From Ramlibacter agri (lineage in GTDB: Bacteria > Pseudomonadota > Gammaproteobacteria > Burkholderiales > Burkholderiaceae_C), in assembly GCF_012927085.1 (NCBI RefSeq), contig NZ_JABBFX010000002.1, positions 682,001 through 746,000 of the forward strand: a stretch of DNA of 64,000 nt, read 5' to 3'. A program made the translations under genes and the position numbers. The notes below the pieces were generated by a model. The model worked only from the letters and a program-made list of their open reading frames with translations. It did no database searches and had not been told where the DNA came from. Positions within the stretch are counted from its first letter, which is position 1, and each line of letters opens with the position of its first letter. Positions 56,570-64,000 of this stretch are shown here, in pieces.

Positions 56570-57514
56570 TCAGTGGCGGAAGCGGGCCAGCGTGCCGCCG
56601 CGCATCAGTTTGCCGGGGAGCGGATGGCCCACGATGCTTTCGGCGAGGCGCGCGCATTCGACCAGCGCCTCGAGGTCGATGCCGGTTGCTATGCCCATCT
56701 CTTCGCAGAGGAAGGCGAGGTCTTCGGTGCAGATGTTGCCAGCGGCGCCCGCATGGCCGGCGAAGGGGCAGCCGCCCAGGCCGCCACAGGCGCTGTCGAA
56801 GGTGTCCACGCCCATCTGCAGGCCCATGAGCGCGTTGGCCATGGCGGTGCCGCGCGTGTCGTGCAGGTGCAGGCCGATGCGCTGCTCGGGCCAGCGCTCG
56901 CGCACGGCGCCCACCACCGCGGCGATCGCCTGCGGGTTGGCCCAGCCCACCGTGTCGGCCAGGCGCAGCACCGGCAGCTTCATGCCGTATTCGCCGACCA
57001 CCGCCAGCAGGCGCTCGGCCTGCTGCACCACGCGCTCCACCGGGATCGCGCCTTCGAGGTTGCAGCCGAAGGCCGTGGTGACGATGCCGGAGACCAGCGG
57101 GATGTCGTTCTCGACCAGGTAGTCCAGCGTCTGGCGGTGCGCGGCGAGCAGGCCTTCGGTGTCCTTGCCGTTGTTGCGCACCGAGAAGCTTTCGGAAGCG
57201 CTCAAGCCCACCTGGCCGCCAATGTCCAGCGGCGTCTTGCGCGCGCGCTGCATGCCGCGCAGGTTCAGCCACAGGCCGGTGTAGCGCACGCCCTCGCGGC
57301 GCTGGATCGCACGCGCCACTTCCTCGGCGTCGGCCATCTGCGGCACGCGCTTCGGGTCGACGAAGGACACGCACTGCACTTCGGCGACGCCGGTGCCGGC
57401 CAGCGCCTCGATGAAGCGCACCTTGTCCGCGGTGGCGATGGGGCCCTGCTCGATCTGGAAGCCCTCGCGCGGGCCTTCCTCGTGGATGTGGACGCGGCGG
57501 GGGAAATCAGCCAT
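56570..57514 (-). CDS. Hydroxymethylglutaryl-CoA lyase-like enzyme, variant catalytic motif
   Basis: 314 residues. TIM barrel; metal site HLHDTRG and the Cys loop GGLGGCPFAGHAGAAGN are intact, but the N-terminal catalytic motif reads GPREGFQ, with Glu where true lyases have Asp (RDG). Same length and gene order as the lyase at 24848-25795, so a paralogue with perhaps a different substrate. Overlaps the CoA-transferase gene by 8 bp. Confidence 0.87.
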   Translation of the reverse strand: MADFPRRVHIHEEGPREGFQIEQGPIATADKVRFIEALAGTGVAEVQCVSFVDPKRVPQMADAEEVARAIQRREGVRYTGLWLNLRGMQRARKTPLDIGGQVGLSASESFSVRNNGKDTEGLLAAHRQTLDYLVENDIPLVSGIVTTAFGCNLEGAIPVERVVQQAERLLAVVGEYGMKLPVLRLADTVGWANPQAIAAVVGAVRERWPEQRIGLHLHDTRGTAMANALMGLQMGVDTFDSACGGLGGCPFAGHAGAAGNICTEDLAFLCEEMGIATGIDLEALVECARLAESIVGHPLPGKLMRGGTLARFRH

Positions 57515-58652
57515 GGTTTTTCAGTCCGTAGTCGGGGTTGTGCTGGCCCAGGCGCGGCGCCGGGCCCTGGTGCGTGGGGCGCTCGCCGTCCACCGTGATC
57601 GGCAGCGCCGTCAGCGAGAAGTCTTCGTCCGGTACCGGCTGCAGCAGGCCCAGCGCCTGCACCTGCGGATGCGCCAGCGCCTCGGGCACCGTGTGCACCG
57701 GCGCGCAGGGCACGCCAGCTGCTTCGAAGCGTTCCAGCCACGTCGCGCGCGGCTGCTCGCGCAGCAGCGGCTCCAGTTGCGCCAGCAGTTCCGCCTTGTT
57801 CTGCAGGCGCGAGCGGTTGGTGGCGAAGCGCGGGTCTTCCACCCAGCCCGGGCGCCCCAGCTCCTGCGCCAGCTTGGCGAACAGGCGGTCGTTGCCGCAG
57901 CAGATGAGGACCGGCAGGTCCGCCGTGTCGAAAGCCTCGTAGGGCACGAAGCCCGGATGGCCCGAGCGGTGCCGGTCCGGCAGGCGGCCCTGGTTGACGA
58001 AGGCGTCGGCCTTCTGGCCGTTCCAGACCAGCGCCGTTTCCAGCAGCGAGGCCTGCACCACGCCGCCGCGGCCGGTGCGGTGGCGGCGTTCCAGCAGCGC
58101 CAGCGCGGCGATCACCGCCCACATGCCGGTGCCCTGGTCGCACAGCGATGCGCCGCTGCGCATGGGCGGGTCGTCCGGCCCGCCATTGAGGCTGGACAGG
58201 CCACTGAAGGCCTGCACCAGCGGCTCGTAGCCGGGGCGCTGCGCCATCGGCCCGGCGTGGCCGAAGGCGGAGATGCCGCAGTAGATGAGGCGCGGGTGGC
58301 GCGCGCACAGCGACGGTCCATCGATACCCAGCGACTCGGGCACGCCGGCGCGCAGGTTGTGGACCAGGATGTCGCTGTCGGCGGCCAGGCGTTCGAAGTC
58401 GGCCAGCCCTTCGGGGCTCTTGAGGTCGATCGCGACCGACTTCTTGCCGCGGTTGAAGATGTGGAAGTTGAGCGCGTCGCCGTGCCGGAAAGCCGGGCCC
58501 ATGTGGCGCGCGTCGTCGCCGCCTGCGGGGCGTTCGAGCTTGACCACCTCGGCGCCGAGGTCCGCGAAGATGGCGCCCGCGAAGGGGCCGGCCAGCACCT
58601 GGCCCAGCTCCAGCACCCGCACGCCTGCCAGGATGTTCTGCATGGGCGCCAT
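57507..58652 (-). CDS. CaiB/BaiF (class III) CoA-transferase
   Basis: 381 residues from ATG 58652 (an ATG at 58643 is equally possible). Starts GVRVLELGQVLAGPFAGA, then VHNLRAGVPESLGID and catalytic Asp172 in GASLCDQGTG. It is only moderately like the CoA-transferase at 25792-27006. First gene of the leftward module, divergent from a LysR gene. Confidence 0.9.
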   Translation of the reverse strand: MAPMQNILAGVRVLELGQVLAGPFAGAIFADLGAEVVKLERPAGGDDARHMGPAFRHGDALNFHIFNRGKKSVAIDLKSPEGLADFERLAADSDILVHNLRAGVPESLGIDGPSLCARHPRLIYCGISAFGHAGPMAQRPGYEPLVQAFSGLSSLNGGPDDPPMRSGASLCDQGTGMWAVIAALALLERRHRTGRGGVVQASLLETALVWNGQKADAFVNQGRLPDRHRSGHPGFVPYEAFDTADLPVLICCGNDRLFAKLAQELGRPGWVEDPRFATNRSRLQNKAELLAQLEPLLREQPRATWLERFEAAGVPCAPVHTVPEALAHPQVQALGLLQPVPDEDFSLTALPITVDGERPTHQGPAPRLGQHNPDYGLKNHG

Positions 58653-58698
58653 TCTGGGCAGCGGCGATTGATCTGGGAATTACAATCTTCCTATATCT

Positions 58699-58719
58699 CT
58701 GATCCGCAAAGTGGATCAG
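58699..58719. promoter_or_regulatory. Probable LysR-type operator
   Basis: CTGATCC-GCAAAGT-GGATCAG, a perfect 7-bp inverted repeat with a 7-bp centre in the short gap between the divergent CoA-transferase and LysR genes. The layout fits a LysR-type recognition site; binding is inferred. It lies next to the AT-rich ATATCT stretch at 58692-58699. Confidence 0.6.
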
Positions 58720-58727
58720 GTCCCCGC

Positions 58728-59621
58728 GTGAAGATCCCCCTCACCCTGCAGCAGCTGGAAGCCTTCGCCGAAGTGGCGCGCACCGGCAATTTCCGCGCCG
58801 CCGCCCAGGCGCTGCACGTCTCCCAGCCGGCCCTCAGCCGCACGATCAAGCTGTGCGAGGACGCGGTCGGCACCCGCCTGTTCGACCGCGACACGCGCCA
58901 CGTGGAGATCACGCCGGCCGGCCGCGAGCTCTTGCCCATCGCCCAGCGCATCCTGGCGGACTTCAATGGCGCCTTCGGCGAGCTGGCGCAGTTCCTCGAA
59001 GGGCGCAGCGGCCATGTGACCATCGCCGCCCTGCCCTCGGCCGGCGTGGCCTTGCTGCCGCCGGCCATCGCGGCCTTCCGCCGCGAGCATCCGCAGGTGG
59101 AGTTCTCCTTCCTGGAAGGGCCGGCGGAGGTGGTGCGCGCGGCGGTCGACGAAGGCCGCGCCGATTTCGGCATCACCGTGCGGCCGGCGCCACACGAGCC
59201 GCTGCGCTACCGCCACTGGATGGACGATCCCTTCGTGCTGGTGTGCCGGGCCGACGACCCGCTGGCGGCGCGTTCCTCGGTGCCGTGGACCGTGTTCGCC
59301 GGCCAGCCCTTCATCGCCAGCGGCAGCAAGAGCAGCATCCGGCCGATCACCGATGCGGCGTTCCTGCGCAAGGGAATGCAGGTGCACCAGGCGCTGGTGT
59401 TCCCCAGCGTGGCGGCGGGCGGGGCGATGGTGCTGGCGGGCTTGGGGGTGACGGCGCTGCCGAAGCTGGCCTTGCACTTGCTGAACCACCAGGGGCTGGC
59501 GACGGTGCCTTTGACGAGTCCGGCCATGACCCGGCCGGTCGGGCTGATTACCCGTGCAGGGCGCTCGTTGTCGCCGGTGGCGCGGGCATTCATGGACCGC
59601 GTGGTGGCATCGAAGCCCTGA
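58728..59621 (+). CDS. LysR-family transcriptional regulator (intact)
   Basis: 297 residues from GTG 58728; the open frame reaches far upstream only through the opposite-strand gene. Winged helix: LQQLEAFAEVARTGNFRAAA, LHVSQPALSRTIKLCEDAVG. Full effector domain to the end. Divergent from the second CoA-transferase/lyase/Bug module, probably its regulator; the LysR of the first module is damaged instead. Confidence 0.9.
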   Translation: MKIPLTLQQLEAFAEVARTGNFRAAAQALHVSQPALSRTIKLCEDAVGTRLFDRDTRHVEITPAGRELLPIAQRILADFNGAFGELAQFLEGRSGHVTIAALPSAGVALLPPAIAAFRREHPQVEFSFLEGPAEVVRAAVDEGRADFGITVRPAPHEPLRYRHWMDDPFVLVCRADDPLAARSSVPWTVFAGQPFIASGSKSSIRPITDAAFLRKGMQVHQALVFPSVAAGGAMVLAGLGVTALPKLALHLLNHQGLATVPLTSPAMTRPVGLITRAGRSLSPVARAFMDRVVASKP

Positions 59622-59665
59622 CGGGCATCACGCGGCCACGGCCAGGTGCCGCCGCTGCGCCTGCG

Positions 59666-59836
59666 TCAGGCCTCCAGCGTGATCTGGCGCTCGCGCCGCA
59701 GCGCCGTCCACACGCGGCGCAGCGCGCGGCCGATGGCGTTCCACATTGCGTCGATCGCGTCGCCGCGCAGTTGGCGGGCGCGCAGCGCGGCGGCTTCCTT
59801 GAGCCTGGCGAAGTCCTCGGTATCGCGGTAGTCCAT
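59666..59836 (-). CDS. Small basic protein of unknown function
   Basis: 56 residues, not annotated easily because of its size. Good AAGGAG site 5 nt from the ATG at 59836. Starts MDYRDTEDFARLKEAAALRA, then a basic amphipathic segment (IGRALRRVWTALRRERQITL). Reminds one of the Arg-rich helix of DUF1127 proteins, but I do not assign it. It lies between two rightward LysR genes. Confidence 0.6.
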   Translation of the reverse strand: MDYRDTEDFARLKEAAALRARQLRGDAIDAMWNAIGRALRRVWTALRRERQITLEA

Positions 59837-59944
59837 GGTTCGCTCCTTGGGGCCTCGACTCTAGGAAGCGAGCGCCCAGGCGGAAACGCCGCTGCCGGCA
59901 AATCGCTTTTGCACGCCCTGCAAGGACAGCGCCGCACCGCTACC

Positions 59945-60847
59945 ATGCGCGCCATGCGCAAACTGCAGCTGGACGAACTGGCCCTCTTCGCGCGCGTGGC
60001 CGAACTGGGCTCCCTGTCGGCCGTCGCGCGCGAGCGCGACGTGCCCGTGAGCCAGGTCTCGCGCACCCTGGTGCGGCTGGAGAAGGCGTGCGGCGCACGG
60101 CTCGTGCAGCGCTCCACGCACAGCCTGTCGCTCACCGACGAAGGCCACACCTTCCTCGCCTACAGCCGGCGCGCGGTGGAGACGATGGAGGAGCTGGAAG
60201 GCGAGTTCGCGCTGCGCTCCGGCGGCCCGAGCGGCCGCGTGCGGGTGGCCTGCAGCACGGTCATCGCGCAGTACCAGCTGGTGCCCAGCCTGCCGCTGCT
60301 GGCGCAGCGCCACCCCGAGGTGCAGGTGGACCTGCAGGTGACCGACCGCCTAATGGACATGGCGCGCGAAGGCATCGACATCGCGATCCGCACCGTGACC
60401 ACCTTGCCGGAGACCGTGGTGGCGCGGCAGGTCGGCACGCTGGGCCGCGGGCTGTACGCGTCACCGGCCTATGCGAAGGCGCACGGCCTGCCGGCGCGGC
60501 CGGAGGAACTGGCGCGGCACCGGCTCGTCACCAACAGCGAGGTCACCGTGCTCAACGCCTGGCCCTTCCGGGTCGATGGCGAGCCGGTGGTGGTGCCCGC
60601 GCGCGGCGCGTGGTTCGCCAACGACACGGGCATGATCGCCAACATGGTGGTGCAGGGCCTGGGCATCGGCCGCCTGACGACGCTGGTCGGCGACGTGCTG
60701 GTGGGCGAAGGCCGGCTGGTGCCGGTGCTGGCGGAGTTCGTGGAGCTGCAGCCGGTGCCGGTGTACGCGGTGACGGCGGGCACGCGGCAGAGGCTGCCGA
60801 AGATCAAGGCCTGCCTGGATTTCTGGCAGGAGTGGTTCGGCCGGTGA
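59945..60847 (+). CDS. LysR-family transcriptional regulator
   Basis: 300 residues from ATG 59945 (ATG 59954 is an alternative, giving MRKLQLDELALF). Winged helix: LDELALFARVAELGSLSAV, RDVPVSQVSRTLVRLEKACGARL. Effector domain has VTNSEVTVLNAWPF and GLGIGRLTTLVGDVLVGEG. No clear target: it ends 8 bp before the convergent tsaD. CrgA/DsdC-like branch by overall look. Confidence 0.88.
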   Translation: MRAMRKLQLDELALFARVAELGSLSAVARERDVPVSQVSRTLVRLEKACGARLVQRSTHSLSLTDEGHTFLAYSRRAVETMEELEGEFALRSGGPSGRVRVACSTVIAQYQLVPSLPLLAQRHPEVQVDLQVTDRLMDMAREGIDIAIRTVTTLPETVVARQVGTLGRGLYASPAYAKAHGLPARPEELARHRLVTNSEVTVLNAWPFRVDGEPVVVPARGAWFANDTGMIANMVVQGLGIGRLTTLVGDVLVGEGRLVPVLAEFVELQPVPVYAVTAGTRQRLPKIKACLDFWQEWFGR

Positions 60848-60854
60848 CCGCCGT

Positions 60855-61889
60855 TTACGCGTGGATGTCCTGCAGCGGCCACCGCGGCCGCACGTCGAAG
60901 GCGTAATCCGCCACGGCTTCCTGTACGCCCGACTGCAGCCGCATCGCCGCGGCCAGCGCGATCATCGCGCCGTTGTCGGTGCACAGCGCCAGTTCCGGGT
61001 AGTGCACGCGCACGCCCCGCTTCGCGCAGGCCGCGTTCAGCTGCGCACGCAGCCGCCGGTTGGCGCCCACGCCACCGGCCACCACGATGCGTTGCAGCCC
61101 GCTCGCGTCCAGCGCCATCATCGATTTCTTCACCAGCACGTCCACGATGGCCGCCTCGGTCGAGGCCGCCAGGTCCGCCTTGCGCGCCTGCATCTGGTCG
61201 GCCAGCTTGTGCGTCTGCGTCAGCACCGCCGTCTTCAGGCCGGCGAAGGAGAAATCGAGGTCGCCGCTGTGCAGCAGCGGCCGCGGCAGCTTGAAAGCCG
61301 CGGGATCGCCCTGCTGCGCCAGTTTCGACAAGGCCGGGCCGCCCGGATAACCCAGGCCCAGCAGCTTGGCTGACTTGTCGAAGGCTTCGCCGGCGGCATC
61401 GTCGATGGTCTCGCCCAGCAGCGTGTAGCGGCCGACGCCGTCCACCTGCATCAGCTGCGTGTGGCCGCCGGACACCAGCAGCGCCACGAAAGGAAACTCC
61501 GGCGGGTCGGCACTGAGGAAGGGCGACAGCAGGTGGCCTTCCAGGTGGTGCACGCCCAGCACCGGCTTGCCCAGCGCCGCGCCCATGGCACAGGCCACGC
61601 CCGCGCCCACCAGCAGCGCGCCGGCCAGGCCCGGCCCACGGGTGTAGGCCACGACGTCGATGTCGGCGACGGTGCGGCCGGCCTCGTCCAGCACCTGCTG
61701 CGCGAGCGGCAGCACGCGCCGGATGTGGTCGCGGCTGGCCAGTTCCGGCACCACGCCGCCATAGGCCTGGTGCATCTCGATCTGGCTGTGCAGCGCGTGC
61801 GCCAGCAGCGCCGGCACGGGCTGGCCGCCGGTTTGCACCAGCGCCACGCCGGTCTCGTCGCAGGAGGATTCGATGCCGAGCACGATCAT
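60855..61889 (-). CDS. tsaD: tRNA N6-threonylcarbamoyladenosine transferase TsaD
   Basis: 344 residues. Starts [18 protein letters not shown]; metal ligands His115 and His119 in [11 protein letters not shown]; further [11 protein letters not shown] and [12 protein letters not shown]. Transfers the threonylcarbamoyl group to A37 of ANN-decoding tRNAs with TsaB and TsaE. Divergent from the NIT-ANTAR gene, 47 bp apart. Confidence 0.97.
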   Translation of the reverse strand: MIVLGIESSCDETGVALVQTGGQPVPALLAHALHSQIEMHQAYGGVVPELASRDHIRRVLPLAQQVLDEAGRTVADIDVVAYTRGPGLAGALLVGAGVACAMGAALGKPVLGVHHLEGHLLSPFLSADPPEFPFVALLVSGGHTQLMQVDGVGRYTLLGETIDDAAGEAFDKSAKLLGLGYPGGPALSKLAQQGDPAAFKLPRPLLHSGDLDFSFAGLKTAVLTQTHKLADQMQARKADLAASTEAAIVDVLVKKSMMALDASGLQRIVVAGGVGANRRLRAQLNAACAKRGVRVHYPELALCTDNGAMIALAAAMRLQSGVQEAVADYAFDVRPRWPLQDIHA

Positions 61890-61936
61890 GCGGCGAGTTT
61901 AGCCCCGGCATGCTTGTTGCTGCTGTCCGGGGGTCA

Positions 61937-63148
61937 ATGCGATCCGGATCCAGCTTCCTCCTTGCCGCCCGCCAGTGCGAGATCGCCGAGCTCGAGCAGC
62001 TCGGGCGCACCGGCGAGCTTGTCGGCGCCATCGGGCGCTTCATCCACGCGCTGCAGCGCGAGCGCGGCATTTCCAACATCTACCTCGTCTCCCAGGGCCG
62101 GCGCTTCGCCACGCAGCGCGTGACGCAGGTGGACGAATGCGCTGTCGTGGAGCAGGAAGCGCGGGGCCGCTTCGACGAGCTCGACACCGAAGCCACGCGC
62201 GTGCGCAACGGTTCGCGCCTGTTCAGTCGCATCGCCTTCGTGCTGCACGGCCTGGACGGGCTGCCCGCGCTGCGCGAGCGCGTCGCCACGCGCGAACTCT
62301 CGCCCGCGGACGCCTCGGCGGCCTACACGCGGCTGGTGAACGGCCTGCTGGCGGTGGTGTTCGAAGCGGCCGATGCCGCCACCGACCCCGAGATCTCGCG
62401 CGCGCTGGTGGCGCTGTTCAACTTCATGCAGGGCAAGGAGTTCGCCGGCCAGGAGCGCGCTTTCGGTGCGCGCGCCTTCGCCGGCGGCGGCATCGACGCG
62501 GCCGGGCAGCAGCAATGGCAGCACCTGATCGAGTCGCAGCAAGCCTGCCTGCAGGTGTTCGCCGCTTTCTCCGAGGCGGCGGTGCTGCAGGCCGAACAAG
62601 CCGGGCGCGACGTGCTGGCCCTGGCCGAAGTGGAGCGCATGCGCCGCGTGGGCTGCACCGGGCACATCCTCGACCCTGAGCTGAGCCACGCCTGGTACGA
62701 ATGGGCCACGCGCCGCATCGACGCGATGCGGGCCATGGAGGACGTGCTGGCCGGCCACCTGCAGCGCCTGTGCGCGAGCCGCATCGAGCGCGCCCGAGAC
62801 GAACTGCGCGACCAGCGAGCGCTGCTGGCCGAACTTTCGCAGCAGGCGGCGAGCGCCGCCGCCCCGGCCCCGTACGGCCCGCACCTGGAACGCTCGATCC
62901 TCGAACTGGTGCAGGAGCAGTCGCAACGCCTGCAGGCCATGGGCGACGAGCTCGATGCGGTCCGCGCCTCGCTCAACGAACGCAAGGCCGTCGAGCGCGC
63001 CAAGGGCCTGCTGATGGCGCACCGCGCGATGAGCGAGGACGAGGCGTACAAGACCCTGCGCCAGATGGCCATGAACCAGAACCGGCGGCTGGTCGACGTG
63101 GCGCAGGCGGTGCTGTCGCTGGCGGACGTGTTGCCGGGGGTGCGCTGA
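61937..63148 (+). CDS. nasR: Nitrate-responsive NIT-ANTAR regulator (NasR-type)
   Basis: 403 residues from ATG 61937, where the family N-terminus begins (MRSGSSFLLAARQCEI); ATG 61910 is the alternative. N-terminal NIT nitrate/nitrite-sensing domain (motif VGAIGRFIHALQRERGISN), then a helical linker and a C-terminal ANTAR RNA-binding domain (ERAKGLLMAHRAMSEDEAYK, ...MNQNRRLVDVAQAVLSL). ANTAR proteins bind paired hexaloop hairpins and prevent termination. It is followed directly by such a leader and a nitrate-type binding protein gene. Confidence 0.9.
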   Translation: MRSGSSFLLAARQCEIAELEQLGRTGELVGAIGRFIHALQRERGISNIYLVSQGRRFATQRVTQVDECAVVEQEARGRFDELDTEATRVRNGSRLFSRIAFVLHGLDGLPALRERVATRELSPADASAAYTRLVNGLLAVVFEAADAATDPEISRALVALFNFMQGKEFAGQERAFGARAFAGGGIDAAGQQQWQHLIESQQACLQVFAAFSEAAVLQAEQAGRDVLALAEVERMRRVGCTGHILDPELSHAWYEWATRRIDAMRAMEDVLAGHLQRLCASRIERARDELRDQRALLAELSQQAASAAAPAPYGPHLERSILELVQEQSQRLQAMGDELDAVRASLNERKAVERAKGLLMAHRAMSEDEAYKTLRQMAMNQNRRLVDVAQAVLSLADVLPGVR

Positions 63149-63203
63149 GGCGCACTGTTGCGGTGCACAAACGCTGGCACGCCTCCTGCTAACCACTGGG
63201 TAA

Positions 63204-63225
63204 CGCACGCCAACGTCGGCGCGCG
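63204..63225 (+). promoter_or_regulatory. ANTAR-target hairpin P1
   Basis: Arms CGCACGCC and GGCGCGCG with one A-C mismatch, hexaloop AACGTC. The loop has A at position 1 and G at position 4, the known ANTAR rule. Confidence 0.75.
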
Positions 63226-63243
63226 ATCAGGTTTCCCGAATCC

Positions 63244-63257
63244 GGACAACGGCGTCC
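63244..63257 (+). promoter_or_regulatory. ANTAR-target hairpin P2
   Basis: GGAC - AACGGC - GTCC. Hexaloop with A1 and G4. Its loop and 3' arm are the first part of the terminator's left arm (63248-63260), so P2 and terminator exclude each other. Confidence 0.75.
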
Positions 63258-63303
63258 ATCCCGCGTGCGCGAGCAGGCGGTCGATGGGCGCCGTTTCTTT
63301 TTT
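63248..63303 (+). terminator. Attenuator terminator in the nitrate-transport leader
   Basis: Left arm AACGGCGTCCATC (63248-63260), right arm GATGGGCGCCGTT (63283-63295), 13 pairs with one U-G, followed by the T tract TTTCTTTTTT. It ends 27 bp before the binding-protein start. Confidence 0.88.
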
Positions 63304-63329
63304 GTTTCTTCGCAACCCTGGAGCACAAG

Positions 63330-64000
63330 ATGCAAGACCTCTCCCGCCGCACCGTCCTCAAAGGCGCCGCCCTCGCCGCCGGCTTCCCCGGCATCGTCAT
63401 GGCGCAAGGCACCACGCTGGAGACCAAGGCCGCCAAGCTGGGCTTCATCGCGCTCACCGACGCCGCCCCGCTGTTCGTGGCCGACGAGAAGGGCTTCTTC
63501 AAGAAGCACGGCATGACGGAGGTCGAAGTCCTCAAGCAATCGTCCTGGGGCACCACGCGCGACAACCTGGTGCTCGGCTCCAGGAGCAACGGCATCGACG
63601 GCGCGCACATCCTCACGCCCATGCCCTACCTGCTCACCACCGGCGCCGTCACGCCCAACAACGTGCCGGTGCCGATGGCGATCCTGGCCCGCCTGAACCT
63701 GGGCGGCCAGGGCATCTCGGTGGCCAACGAATACAAGGACCTCAAGGTCGGCCTGGACAACAAGGAGTTCGGCAAGGCCCTGCTCGCCAAGCGCGTGAAG
63801 ACCGGCAAGGCGGTCAACGCCGCCATGACCTTCCCCGGCGGTACGCACGACCTGTGGCTGCGCTACTGGATGGCCGCCGGCGGCGTCGACCCCAACCGCG
63901 ACATCAACACCATCGTGGTGCCGCCGCCCCAGATGGTGGCCAACATGAAGGTCGGCAGCATGGACACCTTCTGCGTCTGCGAGCCCTGGAACCTGCAGCT
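63330..64000 (+). CDS. Nitrate/bicarbonate-type ABC substrate-binding protein (NrtA/CmpA family), truncated by window edge
   Basis: The first 223 codons. Start has RDLSRRT-like twin-arginine signal (SRRTVLKGAALAAGFPGIVMA after MQDL). Then KLGFIALTDAAPLFVADEKGFF, the family block WGTTRDNLVLG, IDGAHILTPMPYLLT and AMTFPGGTHDLWLRYW. The product would be a periplasmic binding protein of a nitrate, nitrite or bicarbonate/cyanate ABC importer. Its position behind a NIT-ANTAR protein gene favours nitrate. Confidence 0.93.
   Translation, partial: MQDLSRRTVLKGAALAAGFPGIVMAQGTTLETKAAKLGFIALTDAAPLFVADEKGFFKKHGMTEVEVLKQSSWGTTRDNLVLGSRSNGIDGAHILTPMPYLLTTGAVTPNNVPVPMAILARLNLGGQGISVANEYKDLKVGLDNKEFGKALLAKRVKTGKAVNAAMTFPGGTHDLWLRYWMAAGGVDPNRDINTIVVPPPQMVANMKVGSMDTFCVCEPWNLQ

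Noticed and set aside
57393..58727. N-terminal extension of the LysR gene (742 residues)
   Set aside because: Extension lies antisense to the CoA-transferase and has no motif; the winged helix begins right after GTG 58728.

Overview
This 64-kb, high-GC window is a chromosomal segment that looks like a betaproteobacterium of the order Burkholderiales, most likely family Comamonadaceae (Ramlibacter/Variovorax-like). The basis is the uninterrupted order rpsO-pnp-quinone oxidoreductase-tpiA-secG-tRNA-Leu-nuoA to nuoN, the DUF2818 gene right after nuoN, several orphan Bug/TctC substrate-binding proteins, and small dispersed palindromes at gene 3' ends. No phage, plasmid, insertion sequence, rRNA operon or CRISPR array was seen. 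The genus is an inference.

Layout. 1-14.7 kb: a truncated Hsp70-family gene, mutL, a lipoprotein hydrolase, a lone receiver protein, miaA overlapping an ABC ATPase gene, then mixed small genes (DsbG-like lipoprotein, coiled-coil protein, hemerythrin, acetyltransferases, DUF899, DUF3574, VOC). The FtsX-type permease and lipocalin-like protein that probably partner the ATPase lie 2.4 kb downstream of it. 15.1-19.3 kb: a four-gene overlapping operon (Bug protein, two SDR dehydrogenases, sugar-phosphate-isomerase-like protein) divergent from an IclR regulator. 19.4-23.9 kb: small conserved proteins, a Crp/Fnr regulator, gabD, and two gene remnants. 23.9-28.0 kb: CoA-transferase / lyase / Bug module behind a LysR gene broken by a 43-bp duplication. 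28.0-30.9 kb: an Hpt protein, a hypothetical protein and an MsbA-like exporter.

31.0-52.2 kb is one leftward block: rpsO, pnp, quinone oxidoreductase, tpiA, secG, tRNA-Leu(GAG), all fourteen complex I genes, DUF2818, and separately promoted or co-transcribed NUDIX and DUF1178 genes. 52.4-55.5 kb: aminotransferase, LivK-like binding protein, small heat-shock protein. 55.6-59.6 kb: a second CoA-transferase / lyase / Bug module with a divergent, intact LysR. 59.7-64 kb: a small basic protein, another LysR, tsaD, and a nitrate-assimilation locus: a NIT-ANTAR regulator followed by a leader and a truncated nitrate-type binding protein.

Most interesting points: (i) the leader at 63204-63303 has two hexaloop hairpins with A1/G4 loops, the second overlapping an intrinsic terminator, next to an ANTAR protein gene; (ii) three ~115-bp hairpins made of GCAAAGGA-type repeats, one inside the nuo operon; (iii) recent-looking gene damage at four places (in-frame TGA, in-frame TAG plus deletion, internal deletion, 43-bp duplication created at a quasi-palindrome); (iv) a pair of paralogous ~67-residue proteins of unknown role.
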